NCBI GenBank assembly: GCA_017165825.1
Contig: CM029392.1
Span: 17,835,960-17,899,959 of the forward strand
Direction of reading: 5' to 3'
Length of the DNA: 64,000 bases
Source of the DNA: Hepsetus odoe
Taxonomy: Eukaryota; Chordata; Actinopteri; Characiformes; Hepsetidae
A program made the position numbers and the translations under genes. The notes beneath the pieces are model-generated. The model was not told the DNA's origin and ran no database searches. It was given only the letters and a program-made list of their open reading frames with translations. Shown piece by piece: positions 12,560-22,700 of the stretch. Positions within the stretch are counted from its first letter, which is position 1. Each line of letters begins with the position of its first letter.

Positions 12560-12660
12560 GTGTCCCTGTTTTGGGACTGCAGGATCTGAAGGTTGTGGGT
12601 TCGAATCCTGAAGCAGTAGGTCACGCTGGGGTTCCCCAGAGCACTGGAGGGACGGACGTG
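12560..12660 (+). mobile_element. tRNA-like SINE head fragment
   Basis: The sequence gactgcaggatctgaaggttgtgggttcgaatcctgaa carries a good box B (GGTTCGAATCC) but no complete tRNA fold, and no tail was found. It is most likely a SINE fragment. Confidence 0.55.
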
Positions 12661-12985
12661 GGACCATTGAGAGGGTTTTTGCAGCGTACGTGTCGTTTCT
12701 GGTGGAAAAAGCAGTAAAAACAACAATCCGTTCTGCTTTTGTGAGTTTGTTTGTTGCTCGGTCACCGCTGGGGGGTTTCTGATACACACCGCATTGTGTT
12801 TGTCTCATCTTTTGTCTCGTTTTGTGGAGCAGCTTTCTGTGTCTCCGTCACAGAGGACAGGGGGTCCGGCAGCATGTCTCAGGTAGATAACGCCCCCCCG
12901 CCCCCCCGGCTGTGTGTCACACTCTGCACTGTGAGCACTTCACTCTCAAATTAGCTCAGTGACTCATAACGGATGCACTCGTTCA

Positions 12986-12988
<3 letters not shown>

Positions 12989-13067
<79 letters not shown>

Positions 13068-13105
13068 TGTGTGTGTGTGTGTGCGTGTGTGTGTGTGTGT
13101 GTGTG
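12989..13105. repeat. (TG)n microsatellite
   Basis: About 115 bp of TG with two tgtc steps and one tgcg step. Confidence 0.98.
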
Positions 13106-13497
13106 GACAGTGAAAACAGATACAGCCCCCCATTGGGCCTGTTGACTCTGCTGCTTTCACTGCCTGCCCTCAGGCTTGCTGTTCCAGCAGCAGCTCGGAC
13201 TGGAGTTCTGCTTTTTAAACCTACCAAGGAGGGTCCTGCTGCTAGAGGTGGTTTTAATGGACTAGTGTGGCATTTGTCCATCAGCCGAGACATGTCCCGA
13301 GACATGTCCCGAGTCCAAATTCTGCTTCTTTAGCTAAGAACTGGAGCTACGAGGCTGCAAAGACTATATTCACTCCAATCTGTAAATCGTTTCTCTGCAA
13401 ATCTTCTCTCCACCCACTCAGCCCTCCTCAAGCTCTTCATGAAGGTGGATCGGATTTGTGGGTGTGGTTTAGGACACAGTAGGACAGTAAGACTTAC
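13106..13497. other. Non-coding, nothing recognised
   Basis: It contains a short direct duplication, gagacatgtccc twice (13287-13310). No exon is supported. Confidence 0.5.
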
Positions 13498-13751
13498 TGC
13501 CCCACCTTAAAGAAGAGCTGCCCCACCTTAAAGAAGAGCTGCCCCACCTTAATATAGATCTGCTCCACCTTACTGGACAGCTGCTCCACCTTAATGGAGA
13601 TCTGCTCCACCTTACTGGACAGCTGCTCCATCTTAATGGAGAGGTGTCCCAACTTAATGAAGAGCTGCTCAACCTTAATGGAGATCTGCTCCACCTTAAT
13701 GAAGAGCCGTTCCACCTTCATGGAGATCTGCTCCACCTTAATGAAGAGCTG
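13498..13751 (-). repeat. 21-bp minisatellite, about 12 copies
   Basis: On the minus strand the unit is AAGGTGGAGCAGATCTCCATT, with variants ending in cttcatt or gtccagt. The same unit forms the array at 34010-34320. A 21-bp period keeps one frame open, giving the repetitive SIKVEQL-type ORF, which is not a gene. Confidence 0.95.
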
Positions 13752-14051
13752 GAAGAGTGATAAAGAAACATTTTGTGGAGAAATGATCTGGGTGAATTTT
13801 GAGCTTCAGTCTCTAAACTGAAGAAGTTAAATGTGAATCCACACATCGACCACATCTGAGAGGAGGAGGAGCGTCTGTGAAAAATTGATTTCCCCTGAAC
13901 TATTTCTTTAAGACTCTTCTTGGATTTAGGATTTTTAATGTTCATCTGGTCTGGTTGCAGCTGCCTGAGTACAAAGCTCAACAAAATCAACAAAGAAGGC
14001 TCGGCTGTGTGGAAGCTGCCCTTGTGAGAAATGCAAGGAGCTTCACTAGTG

Positions 14052-14165
14052 GCTACAAGGCAGGTTTATTTATAGCACACTTCATGCAAAAAGGCATTTG
14101 AAAGTGTTTTTCAAAAATAAAAACAAAATAAGAACATGAACAACTTACAAAGAAAATGAAAGACA
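14052..14165 (+). mobile_element. Common teleost dispersed repeat (aaggcaggtttattta)
   Basis: The run aaggcaggtttatttatagcacacttcatgcaaaaaggcatttgaaagtg resembles a sequence found in very high copy in many fish genomes. It could be a SINE or LINE tail; the class is uncertain. Confidence 0.6.
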
Positions 14166-14389
14166 TAAATTACATATATAAATCATTAAAAAGAGAAACA
14201 ATTCTGGGGCAGATCTGAGATAAGGCAGCTGGTTCAGGCTTTGAGCAGAATTAATGAGAGATACAAGCTGCTGCAGGGCAGAAGCTCAGCAGCTGAAGGT
14301 TCTTCGTGAGTCATTAAATCTCAGGCTCAGCACTGACCCTTTCAAGAAGATATCACAGGTCTGAACCCTGGCAATGTCCATAACTGTCC

Positions 14390-14450
14390 TCTCTCTCTCT
14401 CTCTTTGGGTGGGTCGGGTGGTCCTCCCACTCACACATCACTCAGAATAA
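14390..14450 (+). repeat. Single unit related to the 60-bp minisatellite at 39.3 kb
   Basis: The sequence aactgtcctctctctctctctctttgggtgggtcgggtggtcctcccactcacacatcactcag aligns over its length with the unit tandemly repeated at 39246-39620. Confidence 0.75.
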
Positions 14451-14469
14451 CTGTCTTCTCTCTCTGTTG

Positions 14470-14580
14470 AGCAAAACCTTGTTGAAGAACACAGAACCCC
14501 CATGAAGTAAGCAGAGCCCTGTTAAAGCCCATAAAACTCTGTGCCCAACACGGAACCCAGCAAAAACCCTGCTTACACCG
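14470..14580 (+). repeat. Degenerate 21-bp minisatellite, left part
   Basis: Diverged copies of the 21-bp unit of 14807-15180 (acagaacccccatgaag, cataaaactctg, cggaacccagcaaaaaccctg). The array is split by a SINE. Confidence 0.7.
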
Positions 14581-14806
14581 GCGACAGCGGTGCTCTAGTG
14601 GTGAGGGAGTTGCCCCTAGATCAGAAGATTGTGGGTTCGAGTAGGTTGCCCTGAGGTACCCTTGAGCAAGGTACCATCCCCATCACTGCTCCTCGTGCAC
14701 TTTCAATAGCTGCTGCACGTGTGTTTGTGTACGCAGCACAACACAATGAAATTCAACCTCTGCGTTTCACAATGACAAGAATAGTCCCTTTCACTTTCAC
14801 TTATGC
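14581..14806 (+). mobile_element. tRNA-derived SINE, family B
   Basis: The head is ccggcgacagcggtgctctagtggtgaggga, with box B-like gtgggttcgagtagg. The body is ccctgaggtacccttgagcaaggtaccatccccatcactgctc, and the 3' end is tgacaagaatagtccctttcactttcactt. The same family occurs at 26072, 27219, 36850, 38148 and 60312. Confidence 0.88.
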
Positions 14807-15180
14807 CCACAAAAGTCTAAAACCACAGAAGCCTACTGAACACAACAGAACCCTGCTGAAGACCACAGAACCCTGCTGTAGACTACAAAACCATGCTGAA
14901 GATCACAGAACACTGCTGAAGATCACAGAACCCTGCTGAAGACTACAAAACCATGCTGAAGATCACAGAACACTGCTGAAGACTACAGAACCCTGCTGTA
15001 GACTTCAAAACCATGCTGAAGATCACAGAACACTGCTGAAGACCACAGAACCCTGCTGTAGACTACAAAACCATGCTGAAGACCACAGAACCCCGATGAA
15101 GTCCACAGAACCCTGTTTAAGCCCATAAAACCCTGCTGAAGTCCCCAGAACCCTGCTGAAGAGCACAAAAACCTACTGAA
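14807..15180 (+). repeat. 21-bp minisatellite, about 17 copies
   Basis: The unit is CTGCTGAAGACCACAGAACC, 21 bp with one variable base. Variants tgtagactacaaaaccatg and gaagatcacagaacactg alternate, giving a higher-order pattern of 63 to 84 bp. Confidence 0.93.
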
Positions 15181-15678
15181 GGTCTGTCACATGTCTTGCA
15201 TTACCGAGTTCTCCCTGCATTAGTTTCAATGGTGGGCCTCCAAAAAAAGCTTGTTATGAGGTGAAAAAGAGGATGGAGATAAACGTCAAAAGAAGAGCTG
15301 GATATCTTTAGGATGGTGTAACAGAGTCATCGTTGTCCTCTCTAATATTTTCGTTCCTCTCCTGCATGAGAGGACGTTTAAGACCAGAGAAAGGGCGATG
15401 GAGCGTGATGAAGCCCAAATGTCGCCCAGTCGAATTCTCAGGACACACATTGTTCTGGAGGTGCACTTACGCAAGAAAACCTTGCAGGAAACCCTGTCAT
15501 CTGATGACAGTACAAAGTGTTTTTATACATCCTGGCCTCTGTTCCAGCAGCTTTCACTTCATCTGTCTTTTCTCCGCAGCTCCTCTACACATAAAAGCCT
15601 TTTAGGACACATCCGAGGCAGCAATCCTGGAAGAGCGGCGAGAAAGGCTCGCCTCACCTTCTTGTCTGTCTGTCTTAC
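15181..15678. other. Intronic, nothing recognised
   Basis: Unique sequence just downstream of the 138-bp receptor exon. ORFs here run through the splice donor and are not extensions of the exon. Confidence 0.6.
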
Positions 15679-15816
15679 CTGTGCACTTTTTTGGGCTCCC
15701 CGGCCTTTTGCCGTGCATCCCCAGCTTGCAGTTGAAGTTCTCCTCCCAGAATTCGGCAAACCACACGTTCCTCCGGTTGTTGGAGAGCGAGCGGCTTCGG
15801 AAGTAGCGATCGAAAG
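15679..15816 (-). CDS. grm8: grm8 internal exon (Venus-flytrap lobe, third of three)
   Basis: This is a 138-bp minus-strand exon. The acceptor ctctccacag lies above 15816 and the donor gtaagac below 15679. It enters in phase 1 (split codon G|CT, Ala) and leaves in phase 1 (split G codon). The peptide is FDRYFRSRSLSNNRRNVWFA, then EFWEENFNCKLGMHGKR, then PGSPKKCT. The stretch NNRRNVWFAEFWEENF is the conserved block shared by all group III mGluRs. FDRYFRSR and HGKR..KKCT favour mGluR8 over mGluR4, 6 and 7. The two cysteines (NCKL and KKCT) correspond to a conserved intrachain disulphide pair (C378-C394 in mGluR1 numbering). The segment between them (GMHGKRPGSP) is the most divergent part. Family knowledge places the next exon, with the glutamate-binding Lys (QEGKVQF block), downstream; I could not find it in 1-15678. 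Confidence 0.94.
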
Positions 15817-16194
15817 CTGTGGAGAGAGGAGAACAGGTGGTAACAAGAGAGTGAATCTAAAGAGTAGACTGGAAAAAGCTCTGGTTCATAAGACTTCATT
15901 AATCAACTCGGTCCCTGCGAGCAATTAGGAAGGCGACCCTCCGTCAGGGCTGTAATGTATTGCTCACCTTTACTGGGTCAATTAGGGTTCAGACGACTCG
16001 TCCCGGCAGCGGGACTCAGACAGAACTCCCTGAACGTTGTTTCTGTTTGTTTATTTGTTGGTTTACTTTTTATAAAGGAAGCAGTCGCAGCGACATCTGT
16101 TACTCCAGCACATATTTCATGCCTTCTGCACAGAATGTCAACGTTTGTATTTTTATCACACATTTATGTCCTTTAGACTGAGGGCCTGGTGTTC

Positions 16195-16262
16195 TGAACC
16201 TTCTGCCTCCATCTGCCTCAGACTCATTGATTGTTATCTGCAGGAAGCTTCCAGAGGAGCCT
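16195..16262 (+). repeat. Dispersed repeat fragment shared with 28671
   Basis: The run gaaccttctgcctccatctgcctcagactcattgattgttatctgcaggaa matches 28668-28720 with few differences. The class is unknown. Confidence 0.55.
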
Positions 16263-16484
16263 CAAAGCACCGTTCATGGTTTATGTTCATGGTAAAAACT
16301 CGAAACCTGCTTTCCTCCCTCGTGTGAGGGACGGATATGATTCATTACCAGAGAAATACTTTCTTCCTGCACTTGATGGTTCGAGTGTCTTACTGCCATT
16401 TTTCTGTCAACTTTTTCCTCCATTTTCCCCCAAATATCCATCCTTTCTTCCATTTTCAGAACAGACTGCTCACTTGAGTCACTA

Positions 16485-16790
16485 CAAACGTCCTTCAGAG
16501 GAGACATGTCTCACTTTACATGCTCAGGACATTCCTGTACTTTTTACTTTACACTCTCAGTACATTCCTGTACTTTTTACTTTACACTCTCGGTACATTC
16601 CTGTACTTTTTACTTTACACTTTCAGTAAATTCATGTACTTGTTACTTTTCTACTCTGAGTACATTCCTGTACTTTTTACTTTACACTCTCTGTACATTC
16701 CTGTACTTTTTACTTTACACTTTCAGTACATTCCTGTACTTTTTACTTTACACTCGCAGTACATTCTTGTACTTTTCACTTGTACTGAGT
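16485..16790 (+). repeat. 33-bp minisatellite with flank shared at 29.0 kb
   Basis: The flank cgtccttcagaggagacatgtctcac is followed by about eight copies of a 33-bp unit (acattcctgtactttttact, ttacactctcagt). The same flank and unit occur at 29018-29205, there with about five units. Confidence 0.92.
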
Positions 16791-17004
16791 AAAATACTTT
16801 TGTCGGTATGTGTACTTCTACTGCAGGAAATAATAGATGGACAAAAGGGATTCAAATGATTAATAAGATAAAAGATTAAAACTCATTTCTGCCCCATTAT
16901 TATATATTGAAAATATTGTTGAAAAACAAAATCAAACGTGTTTGCAACAAAGTCAAAACAGTTCAGTGTGGAGTCATAGTTTAGAGATCCAGTTCACAAA
17001 TGAC

Positions 17005-17225
17005 GGCAAAGTTATTATTGAATAAAATAAGGCCAAGGATGGAACTCTGAGGAACACCTTTATTTACTGGCAACAAGTCTGATTTATTGCATCCCAGAGT
17101 CGCACAGTGTTTCTGCCAGAACCAACTAGTAGCACTGTCTCCAAACCAATTTACAGACTTTTGGAAAGCAGCGAATGATCAACTGTGTCCAAAGCTTTGG
17201 ACAGATCAATAAAAAAGACTGCAGG
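17005..17225 (-). pseudogene. Degraded LINE reverse transcriptase fragment
   Basis: The minus strand encodes VFFIDLSKALDTVDHSLLSK, then a stop, and further on GVPQSSILGLILF. These are recognisable decayed RT motifs (FIDLSKAFDTVDH and GVPQGSILGPLLF). It is an old fragment of an L2/Rex-type non-LTR element, with stops and frameshifts. Confidence 0.8.
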
Positions 17226-17599
17226 ATGTTTTTCTCCCTCTATGGCAGTAAAGAATCACTCATTTAAAGGAGAGCAGGAGCAGCAATGGTGCTGATGTTT
17301 TTCTCTAAAAGCAGCCATTACAAAGACCGGAACTGTTTCAACTGGAACTAAATGCAAATCATCTCCATTCTTATTGGCTGCCCTTATTCCAAACACAATC
17401 TCAGCATAAATGGGCGGAGCTCAACTGCTGTAGCCAGTCATTGTAGGCTTTTAAACACATTTGGCAATTATATATATAAGGAGAGAAAATTTTAATTGTT
17501 TCTCTTCTTCTGCTTATCAAAGCCCTGTGTTCAAAATCCCTGGACATATTTAGTCCGTATATTAAGAATTTGCATAAAAAATGTAAATGTCTGCAGAGA

Positions 17600-17690
17600 G
17601 AAGCCCTTTGCAGTTCATTACTGAATAAAACCTGCCCAAGGACTGAACCTTGAGGAACATCTCCACTTAACTCATGATGGATGGCAGCCT
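17600..17690 (-). pseudogene. Second RT fragment (PQGS motif)
   Basis: The minus strand reads GDVPQGSVLGQVLFS, the palm-domain PQGS motif of a LINE RT, in a short isolated piece about 400 bp from the fragment at 17005. The two pieces overlap in RT coordinates, so they are separate insertions or a duplication, not one element. Confidence 0.7.
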
Positions 17691-17960
17691 GATCCTGAAC
17701 CCCAGGGCAGCCCTCATGTTCCCCTGTTCCACTGTGCTTTATCGCTCTTTCTCATCCTCATTTTCTTTCTTTTTGTGTCCCCATCTTCTGATCAATGTCC
17801 TGAGATTTGTATTTGCAAAAATTTCTGAAGGAGAATGAATTTCTTCCGCTGACTGCACAACTACAAACAGGATCTCTGACATTTTCTTTGTCTGAAGTTG
17901 AATCGTTTCATTTTCTTTCGGTTTCTCCTGTTTAGGTGAATCATTTATCTCCATCTTCTT

Positions 17961-18050
17961 CGTGTCCTCTGCATCTTCCCCTTTCACATCTGCATGTCCT
18001 CTCTCCCTATCCAAGAACCTCCTCGTTGTCCTTCCTCTTCTCCTTTTGTC
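17961..18050 (-). mobile_element. LINE 3'-end fragment
   Basis: Minus-strand match to the block 'gaggttcttggatagggaga', 'gaggacatgcagatgtgaaa' shared with the other RTE-like 3' ends in the window. It is short and decayed. Confidence 0.6.
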
Positions 18051-18549
18051 TAAAGTTAAATTACTGACTCAGCCGATCTCTGGTGACGTCACGGGTTCTC
18101 GTTTCCAGACCAGCTAAAGCCCTACACTGGCACCAGTTTTTTCTTCAGTGGTAAAACATGGAACTGGTTCTAGACTAGGACGTAACAGCACCTGGACCTG
18201 TGCAGTGGAAATGGGGTGACGTTGAACTTGTCTTCTACAAAGAATCCCTAGGAGCGCATCCACCCAACCTGACATCCACCCAACCTTTAAGGAGGACACT
18301 CAGGTCCTTCCTCAGTCCCTTGTGATCTCACTCCTGGCAGATCTCCTTATGGAGACCATTAGATTTGTCCAGCCGACCCAGAGAGCAGCAGAACCACTCA
18401 TCCTCTGGTCAACTCTGCAAAGTTTCCTTCACTGGCTTCCAGGCTGCACTATTAAAATAATCATTTTTCTACGATTAGATTATTTCTCTCAAACTTAGTT
18501 AAATAGTAAGTTTCACCCCTGCATGATGTCACGGTTTCAGTTTCGGTTT

Positions 18550-18628
18550 GGGCACGGTAGAGGGCGTGATGAGCACACCTGTGCCTTCATGAGCAACAGA
18601 GCGCCCCAGAGCGCCCTCTACCGTGCCC
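18550..18628. repeat. Perfect 17-bp inverted repeat, 45-bp loop
   Basis: The left arm gggcacggtagagggcg (18550-18566) is the exact reverse complement of cgccctctaccgtgccc (18612-18628). The loop contains gagcacacctgtgccttcatgagc, also found at 32530-32560 in another repeat, so this is part of a dispersed element. Confidence 0.95.
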
Positions 18629-18639
18629 ACACCGGCAGA

Positions 18640-19645
18640 TGTTTATTGCTTTTAATTGAGATAAATTTCATTTCTGTCCCAGACTCTTATATAGATTTAC
18701 TGAAAATCCAAAAAATGCTGAGTCTGTGTAACAAAAACATGAACGCCACACAAGGGTTAAAACAGTCCTCTGAATAAGAGAACCTTTCCCGGTCACCGGT
18801 GCTGTAAAACACAACATCTCAAGGATCACGGCAATATTATTTCTAAAGTTTGGCAGAGCAGGAGCTCTGTGAGTCACAGGAACCCTGAAAGAACTACTGT
18901 CGAGGTCAACGAGGCTTCAGTGAACATTTTCTTCATTGATTTGAACATTAACAACATTCAGGTACCTTTAAAGGAAAAAACCTGCAGAAAAAGAGCCATG
19001 AACTTTGCTTGCCCTTTCTTTCACTCCACTTTTCCTCCACTGTGTCACTGGCTTTTCTTCAAAGGGAGGGATTTTGCTGCAGCTTTTGGAGGATTTTTAT
19101 TTTATTTTTTTCACGACAACCTGATCTTCACTCCTGGACCAGAAAATTCTGGACCTAAACCTGCTCAGCTCTGATTAGAAATGAAAAATGTGATTAAAAA
19201 TGAGAAAAATAACTGCAACAAATATTTAATATATAATAATATATTAATCCTGATTGGACCGCGATTTTTCAAGTTTTGCGTCCGATCTGGAGCCAGAGGA
19301 CAGTGGAACTGACTCATCAGTGTGAATCCTGTGGGGAAGAGTGTAGTTTACTGTCCACAACTTGTAGCCAGGCTTTTAGAACCCAGTCAGGTTCTGCATG
19401 ATTCCTCATGATCTGCATTAACTCCAGATACTTTTCATTCTTCATAAAAGTGTAATTCTGTACGAACTCATTTCTGAATCTATTTCACACACGTGAGCAG
19501 CTCATGTCATGGTTCAGTGTTTTGTTTATTTTGTAAGATTATTTCAATCAGAAATCAGATTTTTTTGGAAATGACTGGCACCTTATTTTCTGTGAATCAG
19601 TGTCTGTTACTGACTGTGAATCGAACCGATGGCGGTTCTTCTCAC
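18640..19645. other. Intronic, nothing recognised
   Basis: Unique AT-rich sequence directly downstream of the donor of the 155-bp exon. Confidence 0.6.
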
Positions 19646-19800
19646 CTTCCACCGATGCTCGTTTGGGCAGGATGGTAATCGCTCCTTCAGCCACCTGCTC
19701 CTGCTGGATCACCGGCGAAATTTTGGAGCCCCAGCTGTCCGACCCCACCCACAGGAAGTGCCCGGTGTGGTTGCTCCTTTTGGCAGCGTCCAGGATACGC
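19646..19800 (-). CDS. grm8: grm8 internal exon (glutamate-contact Asp exon, second of three)
   Basis: This is a 155-bp exon on the minus strand. The acceptor is cgtctgcag just above 19800 and the donor is gtgag just below 19646. Its first base completes the Arg codon begun in the exon at 21011-21146, so the frame continues, and it exits in phase 1. The peptide runs RILDAAKRSNHTGHFLWVG, then SDSWGSKISPVIQQEQVAEG, then AITILPKRASVE. The Asp in GSDSW aligns with the family residue that contacts the alpha-amino group of glutamate (mGluR1 Asp318), so the binding chemistry looks intact. NHT is a possible N-glycosylation sequon. The intron to the upstream exon is 1210 bp and the one to the downstream exon is 3829 bp. 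The 155-bp length is, from memory, the usual size of this exon in group III receptors. Confidence 0.95.
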
Positions 19801-19924
19801 CTGCAGACGAGAACACAGGGAACAGAGAGAAAGAAGAGGAGAGAGAAGAGAACAGAGAGAACAGAGAGAAGAGGGAGAAGAGAGAGTTAAAAAAGAGCAA
19901 AAGCACACCAGCAACAGAAGGACC

Positions 19925-20320
19925 AGCATCACAGCTGATTGGCTAACATCCCTGTTACTGAGATCTGACTGGTTAATGAAATCTAATGAATTCATGTTAC
20001 TGAGAGCGGATTGGTTAGAATCCCTGTTACCAAAAACTGATTGGTTAACATTACTGTTACTGAGAGCTGATTGGCTAACATCAATGCTAATGAAGCTGAG
20101 AGTTTAACATTACTGCTCCTGAGAGGTGACTGAGCAGCTTTAGTGCTCTTGTAAGCTGATTGGTTTTTGCTTCAGAGAGCTGATCAACATTCTACTGCAG
20201 AGTGCTGATCAGAAGGTTTTGATGCTACTGACAGACCTGATTGGCTGTCAGCACCGAAACCGAGAGCTCATTAGTTAAAATTGCAGAGTTAATTGCTTTT
20301 CTGTACCGTTTCTGAGTGTT
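19925..20320 (+). repeat. Degenerate CCAAT-containing tandem repeat
   Basis: About nine diverged units of roughly 35 to 45 bp of the form gagagctgattggttaacattactgttact. Most units keep the core GATTGG(T/C), which is an inverted CCAAT box. Confidence 0.75.
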
Positions 20321-20812
20321 GATTGGAAAATTTAAGGAAAACCAGGTCAATAAAAACAACTGCGGACTCTTAATTAACTTCTCCTACAAACCATGCACCC
20401 CTAACCATCACCCCCGAAGATTAAACACTGTGCAGAACGAGAGCACGTCTCACTTCCCGGCTCACTCCCAAGTCTTAGAAGTCTTATCTCTGTGGTCCCC
20501 TCTGTGCGCCGAGCTAAAGCAGCTAACAAAGCTCCACACGGCTCTACCTGAGGGACTGGATTACATAAGCAGCTCAGGAGGGCTCCAAGGGCCCGGGTGA
20601 AACCAGGATGAAATGAGAACGATCCCTCGCTCCAGGCACGGGAAGGCCTCGCTTCTTCCACTTTTCGTTATTTTCCCCATCCCGCGCTCACATGGACGGG
20701 ATACAAGTGGCCATTTAGATAAAGAGGGACTTGAGTAATGGCCACAAGGAGACGGGGCACTCGAGGAGAGAGGTGCAGCATTAATGGAGGCATCGTTATC
20801 TCTAGTTTTTTC

Positions 20813-20813
<1 letters not shown>

Positions 20814-20850
<37 letters not shown>
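20814..20850. repeat. (CT)n microsatellite
   Basis: About 35 bp of CT inside the 1210-bp intron. Confidence 0.97.
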
Positions 20851-20853
<3 letters not shown>

Positions 20854-21010
20854 CACTCCCTCTATCTCTTCACATCTCCCTGCATTCCTCTCTCACACAC
20901 TTCCCTTCCTCCTGCTCTCCCTTGCCTCTGCAGAGTCCTCCTGTTTGTTTTAGGTGAAGGTAAACAGGATGTTCTTAAACGGCGAGGAAGTGAGGTGGAG
21001 AAGGACGGAC

Positions 21011-21146
21011 CTGATGTCGTCTTCATTTGCGAACATGATGATGGCACGGGCGTTGGGGGTCTCCAGCAGTCGCGCGATTATCTTGCCGAACTCCCCCGGC
21101 CTCGGTTCCCGTGGGATCTTCAGCGACTGAGCGATGCACACCCCAC
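21011..21146 (-). CDS. grm8: grm8 internal exon (ligand-binding domain, first of three)
   Basis: Read on the minus strand, this is a 136-bp internal exon. The acceptor is a pyrimidine-rich tract ending ctgtcag at 21147 and up, and the donor is gtccgt at 21010 and down. It enters in phase 1 (the first Gly codon is split) and leaves in phase 2 (AG of a split Arg codon). The translation begins GGVCIAQSLKIPREPRPGEF and ends MFANEDDI, with LLETPNARAIIMF between. From memory this is nearly identical to vertebrate mGluR8 and slightly further from mGluR4. The segment belongs to the extracellular Venus-flytrap (LIVBP-like) domain of a class C GPCR. In this family that domain binds synaptic glutamate and signals through Gi/o at presynaptic terminals. 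The exon before it was not found up to 64000, so the gene is partial here. Group III assignment is firm; the choice of grm8 over grm4 rests on residue similarity only. Confidence 0.93.
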
Positions 21147-21701
21147 CTGACAGAGAGAGAGAAAGAGAGAGAGGGAGAGAGAGGGGAAGGAATTACAAGT
21201 GAAAAGGAGGGTAAAACGGTTTAAATGGTGCTTAATCATTCAAACAGATCCTCAGTCATTTTAATGCCACTGTCCAAGAGATTCATCCCCAGTAAAATTA
21301 CACAAACAGGGGCTGACAGGCCATCCAGCGCCGGACAGGATCATATATCATATCTGATGTACGCCATAATATCACCCTGTCCTCCCCCGGAGCTCTATAA
21401 TACCATTACTGTCCTACGTTGGAATGAATGATGGAGCTCCTGCCGTCTTGAACGGAACCCTTTCCTGGTTTATTACCTTTAATGAGGATCTGTGGCCAGT
21501 CTGACTCAATATGTGTAATTAGGACAGCGTTCTTCAGACGTTCTGTCCCAACAACAAACAGCAATTAGACCTAATTAATGTCCAGTTTGAGGAGAATCAG
21601 CAGTCGTGTGTTTTACACTGTGTCTTCAAGTGCTACACCACCACTCATGGAGAGTCGTTTGGTGAGAGTCAGAACTGAGTGTGTGTGAATGGAACCGGAC
21701 G

Positions 21702-22150
21702 TCCCTCACAGACATGAGCCGGTGGTGGAGACACTGTCTGGTGTCTGAGACAGTGTTTTAGTTCTGAGAAGATTCTGGACTAAACTGAACCCGTTCATGG
21801 TGGAGGGACACGAAGAACAGAGATTTAGTTCAGATGGACTATTTTACCATCATCACCGTCCCACAGAGACACTCAGAGACACACAGAGACACTGAGAGAC
21901 ACACAGAGAAACACAGAGACACTCAGAGACACACAGAGACACACAGAGACACTCAGAGACACACAGAGACACACAGAGACACACAGAGACACACAGAGAT
22001 ACTCAGAGACACTCAGAGACACTCAGAGACACATGGAGCTTCACTGGGGGACGGAACATACACAGATTTTGGACTTCTGGTTCTGTTCACTAACACTGGA
22101 GAGAAAACTGAACTGTTTCACACCAAACCCAGTCAGGAGGACTCTGTTTA
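21702..22150 (+). repeat. Dispersed repeat family X, copy 2
   Basis: The full flanks are present: ccctcacagacatgagccggtggtggaga at the left, and gagcttcactgggggacgg through tgtttcacaccaaaccca at the right. The 10-bp tandem core (AGAGACACAC/TC) is only about 170 bp here (21860-22030), against about 505 bp in the copy at 62484. Confidence 0.92.
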
Positions 22151-22259
22151 CACTGAATCCGGAATATCTACCACAAAGTAGAGAAAAAGGAAAGTGGATG
22201 ATGGGTCAGCTGGCTGTCTTGCTGTTGGTTAAGAATTTGAAAATGTACAAATTGTAAAA

Positions 22260-22700
22260 TTATTGTACACATACAGGTCTGTGCAAAGTCTTTAACCTCT
22301 GATTCATTTACACTTCGTTAGGAAATCACCTTGTTGATGAAAACTCATGTTTCCAGACTGTCTGATCTTTGTCAGATTGATTTGATTAAATGAAAGAAAC
22401 AGGAATAGATGTTTCAGTGCTCCAGGCTGCAAAGTCCCTAAAGATACCAGGTTCTAGATAAAGGGGTTCCACTCAGTGTTCAGCATCAGCAGTTAACAAA
22501 TCACATGATTATCTGGAATCATCTGCTCCTGGTTCTTCACTGCTTCATGTCTTAAGTTAGACACTTTGTTCTGCTTGAAGGTTCAGACGTAGATCACTGT
22601 GTGGATTAACCAACACAGAACTATCAAACTGCTCAGGTACAGAGACTGGACTGAACATGAGAGACAACAACACTGTCCTTCAGGAAGATCTGGAGAACTC
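22260..22700 (+). repeat. Dispersed repeat family Y, copy 1
   Basis: It shares the run from caggctgcaaagtccctaaagatac to caggaagatctggagaac with 57815-58440. Only one internal 69-bp unit is present here. The opening, with gtgcaaagtctttaacc, resembles the end of a Tc1-like or MITE element, but I cannot assign the class. Confidence 0.8.

Larger units (their letters stand above)
15817..19645 (-). other. grm8 intron, 3829 bp
   Basis: This intron separates the 155-bp and 138-bp exons. It contains a 33-bp minisatellite, two degraded reverse-transcriptase fragments, a LINE 3'-end fragment and a hairpin with 17-bp arms, each listed separately. Positions 15850-16190 and 18640-19645 look unique and AT-rich, with no convincing exon on either strand. 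Confidence 0.88.
19801..21010 (-). other. grm8 intron, 1210 bp
   Basis: This is the intron between the 136-bp and 155-bp exons, with gt at its 5' end (21010-21009) and ag at its 3' end. It holds a degenerate CCAAT-containing tandem repeat (about 19925-20320), GC-rich unique sequence and a CT tract near 20814-20850. No additional exon is visible. Confidence 0.9.

Noticed and set aside
15398..15928. 176-codon plus-strand ORF overlapping the 138-bp receptor exon
   Set aside because: It is the antisense shadow of the minus-strand grm8 exon extended into unique intronic sequence.
17739..18014. 91-codon minus-strand ORF (KKMEINDSPKQEKPKENE)
   Set aside because: Lys/Glu-rich low-complexity sequence overlapping a LINE 3'-end fragment; no start context or splice evidence.
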